A stretch of DNA of 64,000 nucleotides from Micromonospora vinacea. GTDB lineage: Bacteria; Actinomycetota; Actinomycetes; Mycobacteriales; Micromonosporaceae. This document shows positions 36,482 to 45,192 of the stretch, piece after piece. How positions within the stretch are numbered: the first letter of the stretch is position 1; each line of letters starts with the position of its first letter. Below the pieces are notes generated by a model. That model had not been told where the DNA came from and did no database searches. It saw only the letters and a program-made list of their open reading frames with translations. The translations under genes were made by a program, and so were the position numbers. The stretch spans positions 1,736,001 through 1,800,000 of the forward strand of contig NZ_JADOTY010000001.1 of assembly GCF_015751785.1 (NCBI RefSeq), written 5' to 3'.

Positions 36482-37024
36482 TTACTCCTTGATCTGGTAC
36501 GTGGGGCGGATCACCGCACGGGCCAGGGTGTGGAACGTCAGGTTGAAGCCGACGTAGGCGGGACTGGCGTCCGGGGTCAGGTCCAGGCGGTCGACGTCCA
36601 GGGCGTGCACCGCGAAGACGTACCGGTGCGGGCGGTCACCGGGCGGCGGAGCCGCCCCGCCGTACCCCTGCTCGCCGTAGTCGTTGCGGACCGAGAACGC
36701 CCCGCCGAGGTCGGTGCCCGCAGCGCCGCCGGCACCGGTGGGCAACTGGGTGACGTTGACCGGCACGTTCACCAGCACCCAGTGCCAGAAACCGCTGCCG
36801 GTCGGCGCGTCCGGGTCGTAGCAGGTCACCGCGAAGCTCTTCGTGTCGGCGGGGAAGTCCGACCAGGTCAGCTGCGGCGAGACGTTGTCGCCCCCGGTGC
36901 TGCCATGCGCGTGCCGGGCGTCCATCGGCTCGCCGTTCTGCACGTCGTCGCTCGTCAGCGTGAACGAGGGCAGCGTCGGCAGCAGCTCGTACGGGTCCGG
37001 GGCGATCGGTCGTTCCAGGGTCAT
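36482..37024 (-). CDS. YbhB/YbcL-family (PEBP, Raf-kinase-inhibitor-like) protein
   Basis: 180 residues from ATG 37024, with GGAAGGA upstream. PEBP fold signatures: SPQLTWSDFPADTKSFAVTC, then the CBR1-like DPDAPTGSGFWHWVLVNVP, and PPPGDRPHRYVFAVHALD (the GxHxYxF-type ligand-site segment). There is no signal peptide, so it is cytoplasmic. Family members bind anions or phosphorylated ligands; the role in bacteria is largely unknown. Length and motifs are normal. It is a single gene, convergent with the methyltransferase across the repeat region. Confidence 0.92.
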   Translation of the reverse strand: MTLERPIAPDPYELLPTLPSFTLTSDDVQNGEPMDARHAHGSTGGDNVSPQLTWSDFPADTKSFAVTCYDPDAPTGSGFWHWVLVNVPVNVTQLPTGAGGAAGTDLGGAFSVRNDYGEQGYGGAAPPPGDRPHRYVFAVHALDVDRLDLTPDASPAYVGFNLTFHTLARAVIRPTYQIKE

Positions 37025-37167
37025 GGGGACGCGTCCTTCCGATGTGCGGAGATACCAGCCCCTTCTTACCCCGCCACGGCCGTCCCGACGACCGGAAGCA
37101 CGCGCTGACCCGGTGTGGTTTCGCAGAGCTACGTTTGAGGTCGGGCAGCGTTCCTCAGGGGGACATC

Positions 37168-37323
37168 GTGGCCGGCATCTGGCAGGACTTCGTGGTGGCC
37201 GTCTTCACCGCGTTCCGCCGCCGGGACGAGCGAGCCATCGCCGACGAGCGCCGACGAGCGGTCGAGCGACTGGCCGAGGAGACGATCCGCCGGGAGCGGC
37301 GGACCAGCGACCCGCCGGAGTGA
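37168..37323 (+). CDS. small basic/acidic protein, hypothetical
   Basis: 51 residues from GTG 37168, following GGGGGA. A short hydrophobic start (AGIWQDFVVAVFTAF) is followed by a charged helix rich in Arg and Glu (RRRDERAIADERRRAVERLA). That composition would give an amphipathic or coiled helix attached to the membrane or a partner. No known family. Codon use is GC3-rich as in real genes here, but the short length leaves doubt. Confidence 0.4.
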   Translation: MAGIWQDFVVAVFTAFRRRDERAIADERRRAVERLAEETIRRERRTSDPPE

Positions 37324-37374
37324 CCGGGACGCGGCGCAGCGGACCACCTCGCCGCTGACCGTCAAGATGACCTG

Positions 37375-38556
37375 ATGGGGCGGATTTTCGGGGCACGACC
37401 GATGGTGACCCCGGAGACACACCGACCCATTCTGTTCGAGATCTTCTTTGACCTGGTCTTCGTCTTCGGGCTCATCCGGGTCACCACGTTCATGAGCCAG
37501 CGGCCCGCGCCGGTGACCTTGATGCAGGGATTCCTCGTACTCCTGCTGCTCTGGATCTCCTGGCTGGTCTACTCCTGGCTGGGCAACCACGTCCGGATCG
37601 ATGTCGGGTTGATCCGCGCCGGCGTCACAGTCGCGATGGCGGCCGTCTTCGTCGCCGCCCTCGTCATCCCCGACGCCTGGAGGACCGGACCGGGTACAAC
37701 GGGATCCCGGCTGATCCTGGTGCTGGCCTACATCGTGCTTCGAGTTGTCGATCTGGTTCTCTTCCGCTGGGTGGCGGCTGGCAACCGGCAGGTACGCAGG
37801 ACCATTCGCCTCTACACCCTCTCCACCGCGCTGTCCTGGATTCCGCTCGTCCTCGGCGCCGTGTTCGGCGGCACCGCACAGATCCTGCTCTGGGCGCTGG
37901 CCCTCACCATCGACATGGGCGGCGGGGTGGTCTCCTCGATGCTGAGCGGGTGGCCCGTACGCAGCCCCGGCCACTTCGCCGAGCGGCACAGCCTCGTGGT
38001 GATCATTGCGCTCGGGGAATCCCTGATCTCGGTCGCCGCCGGCGTCGGAACTCAGCGGATCCGTGGACCGATCCTGCTGGCCGCGCTCCTCACCCTGGCC
38101 GTCACTGTGTGCCTGTACTGGCTCTACTCCGCGAGCGCAGCAACCTCCAGGCAGGCGCTGACGACAGAGTCCGGGCTGCGGCGGGCCCACGTGGGTGCCA
38201 ACGCCTACAGCGTTGCCCACTTCCCGGTACTCGCCGGGACCATCTACGTGGCACTGGGGGTCGAGCAGGTGCTGGCCGGCCTGGCACATGAGGAGTCCCA
38301 CGGCATCTCGGAGTGGATGCCGGTCGTCGCGTTGTTCGGCGGGGCCGCCCTGTTCCTCGGGGGCCGGGCGGCGTTCCTGAGTCTCAGCGTCCGGTGCGTA
38401 CGACCGGGGCAGTTCGTCGCACCCGTCGTGGCGCTTCTGCTGCTCCCCGTCGGCCGGCACCTGCCCGGCTTGGCCGCTCTCGGCCTGCTCACCGCGTTTC
38501 TCGTCGTGCTGCTCAGCTGCGAGGCGCGGACGAGACGATCGACTCGGGTTCAGTGA
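37375..38556 (+). CDS. low-temperature-requirement protein A (LtrA) family membrane protein
   Basis: 393 residues, about 11 hydrophobic segments. The N-terminal signature LFEIFFDLVFVFGLIRVTTF and later GHFAERHSLVVIIALGESL are characteristic of LtrA. LtrA was named in Listeria for growth at low temperature; its biochemical activity is not known to me. ATG 37375 has no strong ribosome binding site; ATG 37402 is possible. It is alone, 52 bp downstream of the small hypothetical gene. Confidence 0.9.
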   Translation: MGRIFGARPMVTPETHRPILFEIFFDLVFVFGLIRVTTFMSQRPAPVTLMQGFLVLLLLWISWLVYSWLGNHVRIDVGLIRAGVTVAMAAVFVAALVIPDAWRTGPGTTGSRLILVLAYIVLRVVDLVLFRWVAAGNRQVRRTIRLYTLSTALSWIPLVLGAVFGGTAQILLWALALTIDMGGGVVSSMLSGWPVRSPGHFAERHSLVVIIALGESLISVAAGVGTQRIRGPILLAALLTLAVTVCLYWLYSASAATSRQALTTESGLRRAHVGANAYSVAHFPVLAGTIYVALGVEQVLAGLAHEESHGISEWMPVVALFGGAALFLGGRAAFLSLSVRCVRPGQFVAPVVALLLLPVGRHLPGLAALGLLTAFLVVLLSCEARTRRSTRVQ

Positions 38557-38619
38557 TGTCGGGGTGTCGCAGGAGGTCCGACACCCCGATTTCCGGGAAG
38601 CCGAGTGGATCAAGGTGGG

Positions 38620-38706
38620 CGGAGGGTGTGGGATTCGAACCCACGAAGACATCGCTGCCTTACCGGTTTTCAAGACCAGCGCCATCGGCCACTAGGCGAA
38701 CCCTCC
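38620..38706 (-). tRNA. tRNA-Ser (anticodon TGA)
   Basis: About 87-nt class II tRNA on the minus strand: acceptor GGAGGGT/ACCCTCC, anticodon stem-loop CTGGT-CTTGAAA-ACCGG (anticodon TGA), a long variable arm and T-arm GGGTTCGAATCCC. CCA is not encoded. Confidence 0.95.
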
Positions 38707-38867
38707 TGGGCCGCCACCCGTGGGCGTACGGCCACGCATAGTGTGCCACGGCTCGCTTCGGACGGCCCGGCGTCCCTCCCCGGTACGCCAGCCAGGCGGT
38801 CTGAGGTGTCCACAGTGGGCTGGACGGTGCGCCTGCGGCACCCGGGAAGATCGGGAAGACTGGGCCC

Positions 38868-39866
38868 ATGCGAGCCATCACGATTCCGCAGCCCGGTGGA
38901 CCCGACGCGCTGGTCTGGGCCGAGGTGCCCGACCCGGCGCCGGGTCCGAACGAGGTGATCGTGGATGTGCGGGCCAGCGGGGTGAACCGCGCTGACCTGC
39001 TGCAACGGCAGGGGCACTACCCGCCGCCGCCGGGTGCGCCCGCGTACCCCGGGTTGGAATGCTCTGGGGTGATCACGGAGGTTGGCGCGGAGGTCGCCGG
39101 TTGGGCGGTCGGGCAGCAGGTCTGCGCGCTGCTGGCCGGCGGCGGGTACGCGGAGCGGGTCGCGGTCCCCGCCGGGCAACTGTTGCCGGTGCCGGCGTGC
39201 GACCCGGTCGACGCGGCGGCGCTGCCCGAGGTGGCCTGCACTGTCTGGTCGAACCTGGTCCAGGTGGCGCGGCTCGGCGCGGGCGACACGCTGCTGGTGC
39301 ACGGCGGTGGCAGCGGGATCGGCACCTTCGCCGTGCAGTTCGGGGCGGCCCTCGGCGTCACAGTGCTGACCACCGCGCGGGAGAGCAAGCACGCCCGGCT
39401 GCGGGAGTTGGGCGCGGCGCACCTGATCGACTACCGGGAGCAGGACTTCGTCGAGGAGGCCCGGCGGGTCACCGACGGGCGCGGCGTGGACGTCATCCTC
39501 GACATCATGGGTGGGTCCTACCTGGGGCGGAACGTCTCCGCGCTGGCCACCGGCGGTCGGCTCGTGGTGATCGGTATGCAGGGTGGGCGCAAGGCCGAAT
39601 TGGATCTCGGTGCGCTGCTGGCCAAGCGGGCGAGCGTCGCAGCGACGTCGCTACGGTCCCGTCCGCTCGCCGAGAAGGCGGAGATCGTCCAGGGCGTACG
39701 GGACGAGGTGTGGCCGTTGGTCGAGGCGGGCCGGATCCGGCCGATCGTCGACCGGCGGCTGCCGATGACCGAGGCGGCGCAGGCGCACCGGCTCGTCGAG
39801 TCGAACGATCACTTCGGAAAGGTGCTGCTCACCCGCCCTCCGGGCGGAGGAGCGGCCGTCAGTTGA
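38868..39866 (+). CDS. NADPH:quinone oxidoreductase (MDR family)
   Basis: 332 residues, medium-chain dehydrogenase/reductase without zinc-ligand cysteines, like PIG3/TP53I3-type quinone reductases. Motifs: VDVRASGVNRADLLQRQGHYPPPPG-type entry, PGLECSGVITEVG, the coenzyme-binding VHGGGSGIGTFAVQ and LEDAHRL-like end (MTEAAQAHRLVESNDHFGKV). Reaction: NADPH-dependent reduction of quinones or enones. A quinone reductase next to the redox sensor SoxR (convergent) suits a response to redox-cycling compounds. Its stop codon lies in the first of three direct repeats. Confidence 0.92.
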   Translation: MRAITIPQPGGPDALVWAEVPDPAPGPNEVIVDVRASGVNRADLLQRQGHYPPPPGAPAYPGLECSGVITEVGAEVAGWAVGQQVCALLAGGGYAERVAVPAGQLLPVPACDPVDAAALPEVACTVWSNLVQVARLGAGDTLLVHGGGSGIGTFAVQFGAALGVTVLTTARESKHARLRELGAAHLIDYREQDFVEEARRVTDGRGVDVILDIMGGSYLGRNVSALATGGRLVVIGMQGGRKAELDLGALLAKRASVAATSLRSRPLAEKAEIVQGVRDEVWPLVEAGRIRPIVDRRLPMTEAAQAHRLVESNDHFGKVLLTRPPGGGAAVS

Positions 39867-39928
39867 GCCGCGCGCCCACCCGATTCGCCGTCAGTTGAGC
39901 GCGCCCATCCGGTCGGCCGTCAGTTGAG
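39855..39928. repeat. three direct repeats of GCCGTCAGTTGAG at convergent gene ends
   Basis: GCCGTCAGTTGAG occurs at 39855-39867, 39887-39899 and 39916-39928, with GCGCCCA.CCG.. also repeated after the first two copies (period about 30 bp). The quinone reductase TGA is in copy 1, and the soxR stop (minus-strand TGA) is in copy 3, because the unit contains a stop on both strands (TCAGTTGA). Confidence 0.85.
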
Positions 39929-40393
39929 CGCGCCTGCCAGGTTCGGGTCGTCGGTCGGTCGGGGCAGCACCAGCCGGGCGCCCGGGCCCTCCCCGCCCAG
40001 GGTGTCCTCCGGGTTGTTGAGGGTGCAGCGCTGCAAGGACAGGCAGCCGCAGCCGATGCAGCCGTCCAGGTCGTCGCGGAGCTTGGTGAGCAGCCGGATC
40101 CGCTCGTCCAGCCGGCTCCGCCAGCTCGCGGAGAGTCGCGCCCAGTCCTGCGGGCTGGGGGTGCGCGCCTCGGGGAGCGAGTCGAGTGCCTCCCGGATCT
40201 CGTCGAGCGAGACGCCGACCTGCTGGGAGATCCGGATGAAGGCGACCCGCCGCAATTCGGCGCGGGCGTAGCGGCGCTGGTTGCCGCCGGTACGGTCGGC
40301 GCGGATCAGACCGAGCCGTTCGTAGTAGCGCAGCGCCGACGGTGCCACCCCGGAACGGGCGGACAGCTCACCGATCGTCAATAGATCCGGCAT
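39920..40393 (-). CDS. soxR: redox-sensitive transcriptional activator SoxR
   Basis: 157-residue MerR-family regulator from ATG 40393 (a GTG directly before it is also possible). The helix-turn-helix ELSARSGVAPSALRYYERLG and the dimerisation helix are followed by CIGCGCLSLQRC, the C-x2-C-x-C-x5-C ligands of the SoxR [2Fe-2S] cluster. Oxidation of the cluster by redox-cycling molecules switches on target promoters. The palindrome at 40406-40427 between this gene and the split transketolase is the obvious operator. In actinomycetes SoxR typically responds to endogenous pigments and controls quinone reductases and exporters; a transketolase target would be unusual. Confidence 0.95.
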   Translation of the reverse strand: MPDLLTIGELSARSGVAPSALRYYERLGLIRADRTGGNQRRYARAELRRVAFIRISQQVGVSLDEIREALDSLPEARTPSPQDWARLSASWRSRLDERIRLLTKLRDDLDGCIGCGCLSLQRCTLNNPEDTLGGEGPGARLVLPRPTDDPNLAGALN

Positions 40394-40403
40394 CACCAGG
40401 TCC

Positions 40404-40434
40404 TTGAGTTGAAGTCCACTTCAACTCACACAGT
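40404..40434 (+). promoter_or_regulatory. MerR-type promoter with SoxR operator
   Basis: A perfect palindrome (10-bp arms GAGTTGAAGT around CC, 40406-40427) lies between a -35 TTGAGT (40404-40409) and a -10-like CACAGT (40429-40434), with a 19-bp spacer. The long spacer is the hallmark of MerR/SoxR-activated promoters. The predicted start point, 6-7 bases after the -10, coincides with the ATG at 40441, so the transcript may have no leader. Confidence 0.7.
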
Positions 40435-40440
40435 AGTGGC

Positions 40441-41136
40441 ATGACCACCACACTGCCCACCGACAGCGGCGCCCGCCTGCCCGGGCTGATCCGACGACTG
40501 ACCGGCGACGAGAAGCACGCGCCGAGCGCGCACTCCACCATCGACGTGCTCCAGGTGCTCTACGACCGGGTGCTGCGGGTCACCCCCGACACGGTCGACG
40601 CCCCTGAGCGGGACCGCTTCCTGCTCTCCAAGGGTCACGGACCGGCCGCCTACTACGCGGTGCTCGCCGCACACGGCTTCATCCCGGACGCCTGGCTCGA
40701 CGACCTGGCCGGCCCGGAGAGCCGGCTCGGCCACCACCCGGACCGACTCCTGGTGCCCGGCGTCGAGATCGGCTCCGGCTCGCTCGGGCACGGGCTCGGG
40801 CTGGCCGTCGGCACCGCGCTCGGCCTGCGCGCCCAGGGACTGCTGAAACCCCGGGTGTACGTGCTGCTCGGCGACGCCGAACTCGACGAGGGCTCCAACC
40901 ACGAGGCGATCGCGTACGCGGGAGCGACAGGCCTGGACAACCTCACAGCGGTCGTGGTCGACAACGAGTCGGCCAGCTACGGGTGGGCCGGTGGCATCGC
41001 CAGCCGGTTCACAGTCAACGGCTGGACCGCCGACACCGTCGACGGCCGGGACCACGAAGCCCTGTACGCGGCGCTGACCGGGCACCGGCCACGACACCCG
41101 CACCTGGTGGTAGCCCGCACCGAGAGCAAGGGATGA
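40441..41136 (+). CDS. transketolase, N-terminal (thiamine-diphosphate) subunit
   Basis: 231 residues, a little shorter than usual for the N-terminal half (about 270). Seen: LSKGHGPAAYYAVLAAHG (the active-site His), HPDRLLVPGVEIGSGSLGHG and the thiamine-diphosphate motif GDAELDEGSNHEAIAYAGATGLDNLTAVVVDN (GD...N; starts near residue 143). It works with the next gene, which supplies the pyrimidine-binding half. The two overlap by 4 nt (ATGA), giving coupled translation. ATG 40441 lies 13 nt after the SoxR operator with no ribosome binding site. Split transketolases act in pentose phosphate or dedicated secondary pathways; which one is not clear. Confidence 0.88.
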   Translation: MTTTLPTDSGARLPGLIRRLTGDEKHAPSAHSTIDVLQVLYDRVLRVTPDTVDAPERDRFLLSKGHGPAAYYAVLAAHGFIPDAWLDDLAGPESRLGHHPDRLLVPGVEIGSGSLGHGLGLAVGTALGLRAQGLLKPRVYVLLGDAELDEGSNHEAIAYAGATGLDNLTAVVVDNESASYGWAGGIASRFTVNGWTADTVDGRDHEALYAALTGHRPRHPHLVVARTESKG

Positions 41137-42035
41137 CCGACATGCGTACCGCCTTCATCGACACCGCCACCGCGCTCCTCGACGAGGACCCGCGTACCGC
41201 ACTGGTGCTGGCCGACATATCGGCGGCCCAGTTCGCCCCAGCGGGGCACCGGCACCCGGACCGGGTGCTCAACGTGGGCATCCGGGAGCAACTGATGATC
41301 GGCGTGGCCGGGGGGCTGGCCCTGACCGGGCTGCGTCCGATCGCGCACTCGTACGCGACGTTCCTGGTGGACCGGGCGTACGAGCAGATCAAGTTGGACC
41401 TGGATCACCAGGGCGTGGGCGCGGTCCTGGTCAGCATCGGCGCGTCGTACGACGGGTCGGCGGAGGGCCGCACCCACCAGTCACCCGGGGACGTGGCGCT
41501 CTTCGACTCCCTCGGCGACGGCTGGACGGTCCGGGTGCCCGGCCACCCGGACGAGGTGGCGCCGCTGCTGCGCAACGCCGCGACCACCGACGATCCGGTC
41601 TACCTGCGGCTCTCCGAGCAGCGCAACACGGAGGCGTACCCGGATGCCAGCCGGCTACTGGTGCTCCGGCGGGGCCTGGCGGACGCGCCGCTCGTGGTGG
41701 CGGTCGGACCGATGCTCGACCCCACACTGGCGGCGACCGAGGGGATGGACGTGACTGTGGCGTACACCCACACGCCCCGGCCGTTCGACAGCCGTGGGCT
41801 GCGGGCGCTCGCCAGCACCGACGTGGTGCTTGTCGAGCCGTACCTGGCGGGAACGTCGAGCGCTGTCGTCAGCCGGGCACTGGCGGACGTACCGCACCGA
41901 CTGCTCGCCCTCGGGGTGGGTCAGACCGACCTGCGACGGTACGGCGACCCGGCCGACCACGCCCGGTGGCATGGTCTGGACGCCGACGGCCTGCGTAGGT
42001 CGATCAGCGCGTTCCTGGGGTCAGTTGGCGGCTGA
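41133..42035 (+). CDS. transketolase, C-terminal subunit
   Basis: 300 residues from ATG 41133, overlapping the preceding stop. It holds the pyrimidine-binding domain with VLNVGIREQLMIGVAGGLAL (the catalytic Glu of the RE(Q) motif) and the C-terminal domain to the end. The RIGHT sequence order MRTAFIDTATALLDEDPRT, ADISAAQF and GIREQ matches split-transketolase beta subunits. Together with the preceding gene it forms one thiamine-diphosphate enzyme, probably a heterotetramer. Its end overlaps the convergent glycosyltransferase gene by 15 nt. Confidence 0.88.
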   Translation: MTDMRTAFIDTATALLDEDPRTALVLADISAAQFAPAGHRHPDRVLNVGIREQLMIGVAGGLALTGLRPIAHSYATFLVDRAYEQIKLDLDHQGVGAVLVSIGASYDGSAEGRTHQSPGDVALFDSLGDGWTVRVPGHPDEVAPLLRNAATTDDPVYLRLSEQRNTEAYPDASRLLVLRRGLADAPLVVAVGPMLDPTLAATEGMDVTVAYTHTPRPFDSRGLRALASTDVVLVEPYLAGTSSAVVSRALADVPHRLLALGVGQTDLRRYGDPADHARWHGLDADGLRRSISAFLGSVGG

Positions 42036-42728
42036 GACGGCGGGGCGGCGGCGAGCGCGCTCGCGACCGAGGATCCAGATCGCCTCGACGCCGTCCTTCC
42101 AGGTGATCTTCTTGCCCTCTTCGCGCCCCCGCGCCCGGTAGCTGATCGGCACCTCGTACGGCCGGATCCGGCGACGCAGCAGCTTGCCGGTCACCTCGGC
42201 CTCCATGCCGAAGCCGCGCGAGCGCACCTCGAGCGAGCGGTAGAGCGCAACCGGCATCAGCTTGAAGCAGGTCTCCAGGTCACCGATGTACGAGTTGAAC
42301 AGCACATTGGCCGCCATCGTGACGCCCTTGTTGCCCATCACGTACCAGAAGCTGTAGGCGCTGTGGCTGCCGAAGGTGCGATTGCCGTAGACCACCGTGG
42401 CCCGCCCGTCGAGCACCGGGTCGAGCAGCTTGGGGATGTCCTGCGGGTCGTACTCCAGGTCGGCGTCGAGGATGACCATGTAGTCGCCCTCGGCGCTGTC
42501 GACAGCAGTCTTGATGGCGGCACCCTTGCCGGCGTTGCGCTGGTGGGTGATGACCCGCAGGCGCGCGTCGTCGGCGCGACCGAGGACCTCGCCGGTGCCG
42601 TCGCGGCTGCCGTCGTCGACGACGACGAGTTCGATCTCACAGGGATAGTCCACCGCCAATGCCTGCTTGAGGGCATCCGCGATGCGTTCTTCCTCGTTGT
42701 AGACCGGCATGAGGATCGAGAGCTTCAC
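42021..42728 (-). CDS. family 2 glycosyltransferase (polyprenyl-phosphate sugar synthase type)
   Basis: 235 residues. GTG 42728 (VKLSILMPVYNEEERI) is chosen for the GGAG 7 nt before it. GT-A fold motifs: LSILMPVYNEE, VVVDDGSRDGTGEVL (first Asp pair), RNAGKGAAIKTAV, the metal-binding DADLEYDPQDIPKLL and later LETCFKLM. The sequence and size match dolichol/polyprenyl-phosphate mannose or glucose synthases, with no membrane helices. It would transfer a sugar from a nucleotide to polyprenyl phosphate for GT-C enzymes such as the divergent neighbour at 42833. The 3' end overlaps the transketolase gene by 15 nt. Confidence 0.9.
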   Translation of the reverse strand: MKLSILMPVYNEEERIADALKQALAVDYPCEIELVVVDDGSRDGTGEVLGRADDARLRVITHQRNAGKGAAIKTAVDSAEGDYMVILDADLEYDPQDIPKLLDPVLDGRATVVYGNRTFGSHSAYSFWYVMGNKGVTMAANVLFNSYIGDLETCFKLMPVALYRSLEVRSRGFGMEAEVTGKLLRRRIRPYEVPISYRARGREEGKKITWKDGVEAIWILGRERARRRPAVSAAN

Positions 42729-42832
42729 GGGAATCTCCACGGTGGCGGCAACACGACGGCCATAGCCTAGCCTGGTTGATTTGTTAACCACATACCGCCA
42801 CCGTGGGCAGTCGGCGCGGCGGGTTCAGATCC

Positions 42833-45073
42833 ATGGTGTTTACTTCCGCCATGTCGGCTGCCGGCTCCCTGCTCGCGGCGGTTCCCGCCGCCGCGTTGCT
42901 CCTGCTCACCGTCGCGGTGCGGCCACGCGAGGTTGGTGCAGTGGCACCGCTGCGGCTCGGCGTGGTGCGCGCCGTCCTGCTCGGCGGGGCGTACGCGGTG
43001 CTCGTCGTCGAGGTGCTCGGCGCGTCGCACGCACTGACCCGACAGGCCTTCGCCGTCGCCTGGTTGCTCTTCCTGGCCGCTGCCGCGACAGCGGCCGGTC
43101 TGCGGTGGCGACGCGAAGCCGGCCTCGGGCAGCAGTTCGCAGCCACGTCGGTGACAGTCGGCAACGCGCCGGTGACAGTCGGTGCCGTGCCGCGACAGGT
43201 TCCGGTGGGGGCGGTGGTGTCCGGTGGCGGCCCCGACGTTTCCGCCCCGGCCGCCGAGCGCGTTGAGCCCGACCCCGCGCCGGCTCGGGCCGGTTGGGGG
43301 CCCGCCAGCCTGCTCGCCGTGGCGGTCGGCACCTGGCGTACGGCCCGACCGGGCGAGCGGCTCCTCGCCGGCACGATCGGCGGGCTGGTCCTGGTGGAGC
43401 TGCTTGTCGCGCTGCTGGCCGAGCCGAACAACTTCGACTCGCAGACCTATCACCTGCCGAAGGTGGAGCACTGGGTCGCCCAGGGCGACCTGGACTTCTG
43501 GCCCACCGCCATCCACCGGCAGGTGACCATCCCGCCCGGCGCCGAGTACCTGCTGCTGCACCTGCGTCTGCTCACCGGCGGGGACCAGCTGTACAACCTG
43601 GTGCAGTGGGCGGCCGGAGTGGTCTGCCTCCTGGTGGCCGCGCGGATCACCGCGCAGCTCGGCGACGGCCGGCGGGCCCAGTTGCTCACCGCGTTCGTGC
43701 TGGCGACCACGCCGATGGTGGCGCTCCAGGCGACCAGCACGCAGACCGACCTGATCTGCGCGGCGTGGGTGGCCTGCGCGGCGACGCTGGTGCTGGACGG
43801 GCTGCGTCGGCGGACCGGCTGGGGCACGCTGCTCGGGCTGGGGGCGGCCACCGGGCTGACCGCGGTGACCAAGACCAGCGGCCTGATCGCGGTCGGCCCG
43901 CTGCTGGTGCTCTGGGGGTTGGCCCAGCTGAGGCTGGCCCGGGCCGATCAACCGGCACCGGCGGGCCCGGCGGCGGCGGGCGGGGGACGGCGGTCCTGGT
44001 CGGTCGGCGGGCTGGCCCGCACGGTTGGCGGTTCGGTGTTGATCCTGGTGGTCGCGGCCGTGGTGGTCGGCCCGTTCCTGGCGCGGGTGACCGCCGAGTT
44101 CGGGCACCCGCTGGGGCCACCCCGGCTGCGCGAGTCCATCCCGATGGAACGGCACGACCCGGCGTCGATAGTGGTCAACGCGCTGCGGATCGGACACACC
44201 GCGTTCGACACCCCGCTGGCACCGCTGCGTCGGGCCGGAGCCGAAGTGATCATCAGCGGCGCCGAGGCGGTCGGGGTCGACCCGCAGGACCGCGCGATCA
44301 CCTTTGGTCGGGAGCTGTTTCCGGAGCCGGCCTGGTATCCGGACGAGGACCGGGTGGCGTTTCCGCTGACCGGGGCGTTGGCGGTGATCGGCGCGGTGAT
44401 CGCGCTGGCCCGACCACGACGGATCGCACCCGAGCGGGCCGGGTCGCTGCGGGCGTACGCCGCGGTGGTGCTGACCGCCGCACTGCTGCACACCGCGATG
44501 ATCAAGTGGCAGCCGTGGGGAAACCGGCTGCTGCTCTACGCCGTGGTGCTGGCCGTGCCCCTCGCCGGCCTCTGGCTGGACGCGCTCCTGCGTGACCGCG
44601 CGGGCGGGCGTCGCTCGGTGGCCACCGTGGCGGCCGTCACCGTGCTGGCCACCTCGGCGCTGGCCGGAGTGCTCGCACTGTCGTACGGCTTCCCGCGCCG
44701 ACTGGTCGGGGCCGGCTCGGTGTTCACCACCTCGGACTGGGACACCCGGTTCCTGCGCCGGCCGCAGTGGGCCGACGAGTTCCGCTGGGCGGCGACAGCG
44801 GTCCAGGACAGCGGTGCGCGCCGGATCGGGCTGGCGCAGCAGAACGACAACTGGGAGTACCCGTGGTGGTTGCTGTTGCGGCAGCCCGACGGCGGCTCAC
44901 CGGACCTGGTGGCGTTGCAGTCCGTACTGCCGGAGCGACCGCCGGCCGAGCCCTCCTCTGTCGACGCGATCGTCTGCACCGGCAACAAGGCGGCCTGCGC
45001 CAAGCTCGTCCCGGCCGGCTGGCGGCTGGAGTTCCGCGGCTACGTCGGCTACGCCCTGCCACCGGGCCGCTGA
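42833..45073 (+). CDS. GT-C-type (GT39-like) membrane glycosyltransferase
   Basis: About 746 residues from ATG 42833 (GTG 42803 is an alternative), with about 11 membrane helices. After two N-terminal helices and a long variable loop, LAEPNNFDSQTYHLPKVEHW contains the first outer-loop Asp typical of GT-C enzymes (GT39/ArnT-like). Then WPTAIHRQ and repeated Gly/Leu-rich helices follow, with TKTSGLIAVGPLLVLWGL late in the protein. GT-C enzymes take sugars from polyprenyl phosphate on the outer face. It is divergent from the family 2 transferase that would supply such a donor, a common pair. The acceptor (protein, lipid or wall polymer) is unknown. Confidence 0.83.
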   Translation: MVFTSAMSAAGSLLAAVPAAALLLLTVAVRPREVGAVAPLRLGVVRAVLLGGAYAVLVVEVLGASHALTRQAFAVAWLLFLAAAATAAGLRWRREAGLGQQFAATSVTVGNAPVTVGAVPRQVPVGAVVSGGGPDVSAPAAERVEPDPAPARAGWGPASLLAVAVGTWRTARPGERLLAGTIGGLVLVELLVALLAEPNNFDSQTYHLPKVEHWVAQGDLDFWPTAIHRQVTIPPGAEYLLLHLRLLTGGDQLYNLVQWAAGVVCLLVAARITAQLGDGRRAQLLTAFVLATTPMVALQATSTQTDLICAAWVACAATLVLDGLRRRTGWGTLLGLGAATGLTAVTKTSGLIAVGPLLVLWGLAQLRLARADQPAPAGPAAAGGGRRSWSVGGLARTVGGSVLILVVAAVVVGPFLARVTAEFGHPLGPPRLRESIPMERHDPASIVVNALRIGHTAFDTPLAPLRRAGAEVIISGAEAVGVDPQDRAITFGRELFPEPAWYPDEDRVAFPLTGALAVIGAVIALARPRRIAPERAGSLRAYAAVVLTAALLHTAMIKWQPWGNRLLLYAVVLAVPLAGLWLDALLRDRAGGRRSVATVAAVTVLATSALAGVLALSYGFPRRLVGAGSVFTTSDWDTRFLRRPQWADEFRWAATAVQDSGARRIGLAQQNDNWEYPWWLLLRQPDGGSPDLVALQSVLPERPPAEPSSVDAIVCTGNKAACAKLVPAGWRLEFRGYVGYALPPGR

Positions 45074-45192
45074 ACCAGGAGCCGGCCCAGAGCCGCCCTG
45101 GCGCCAAACCGCAGGCCCGGATAGTCCGATCCGGGCGGTTCTGCATCCCGCGCGCAAGGATCTGAGGCGCATTCACATCTGTTGATCCGCAC

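Noticed and set aside
42767..44491. A long minus-strand frame opposite the GT-C glycosyltransferase
   Set aside because: It is Gln/Arg/Gly-rich without hydrophobic segments or motifs; the plus frame has the membrane topology of a GT-C enzyme.
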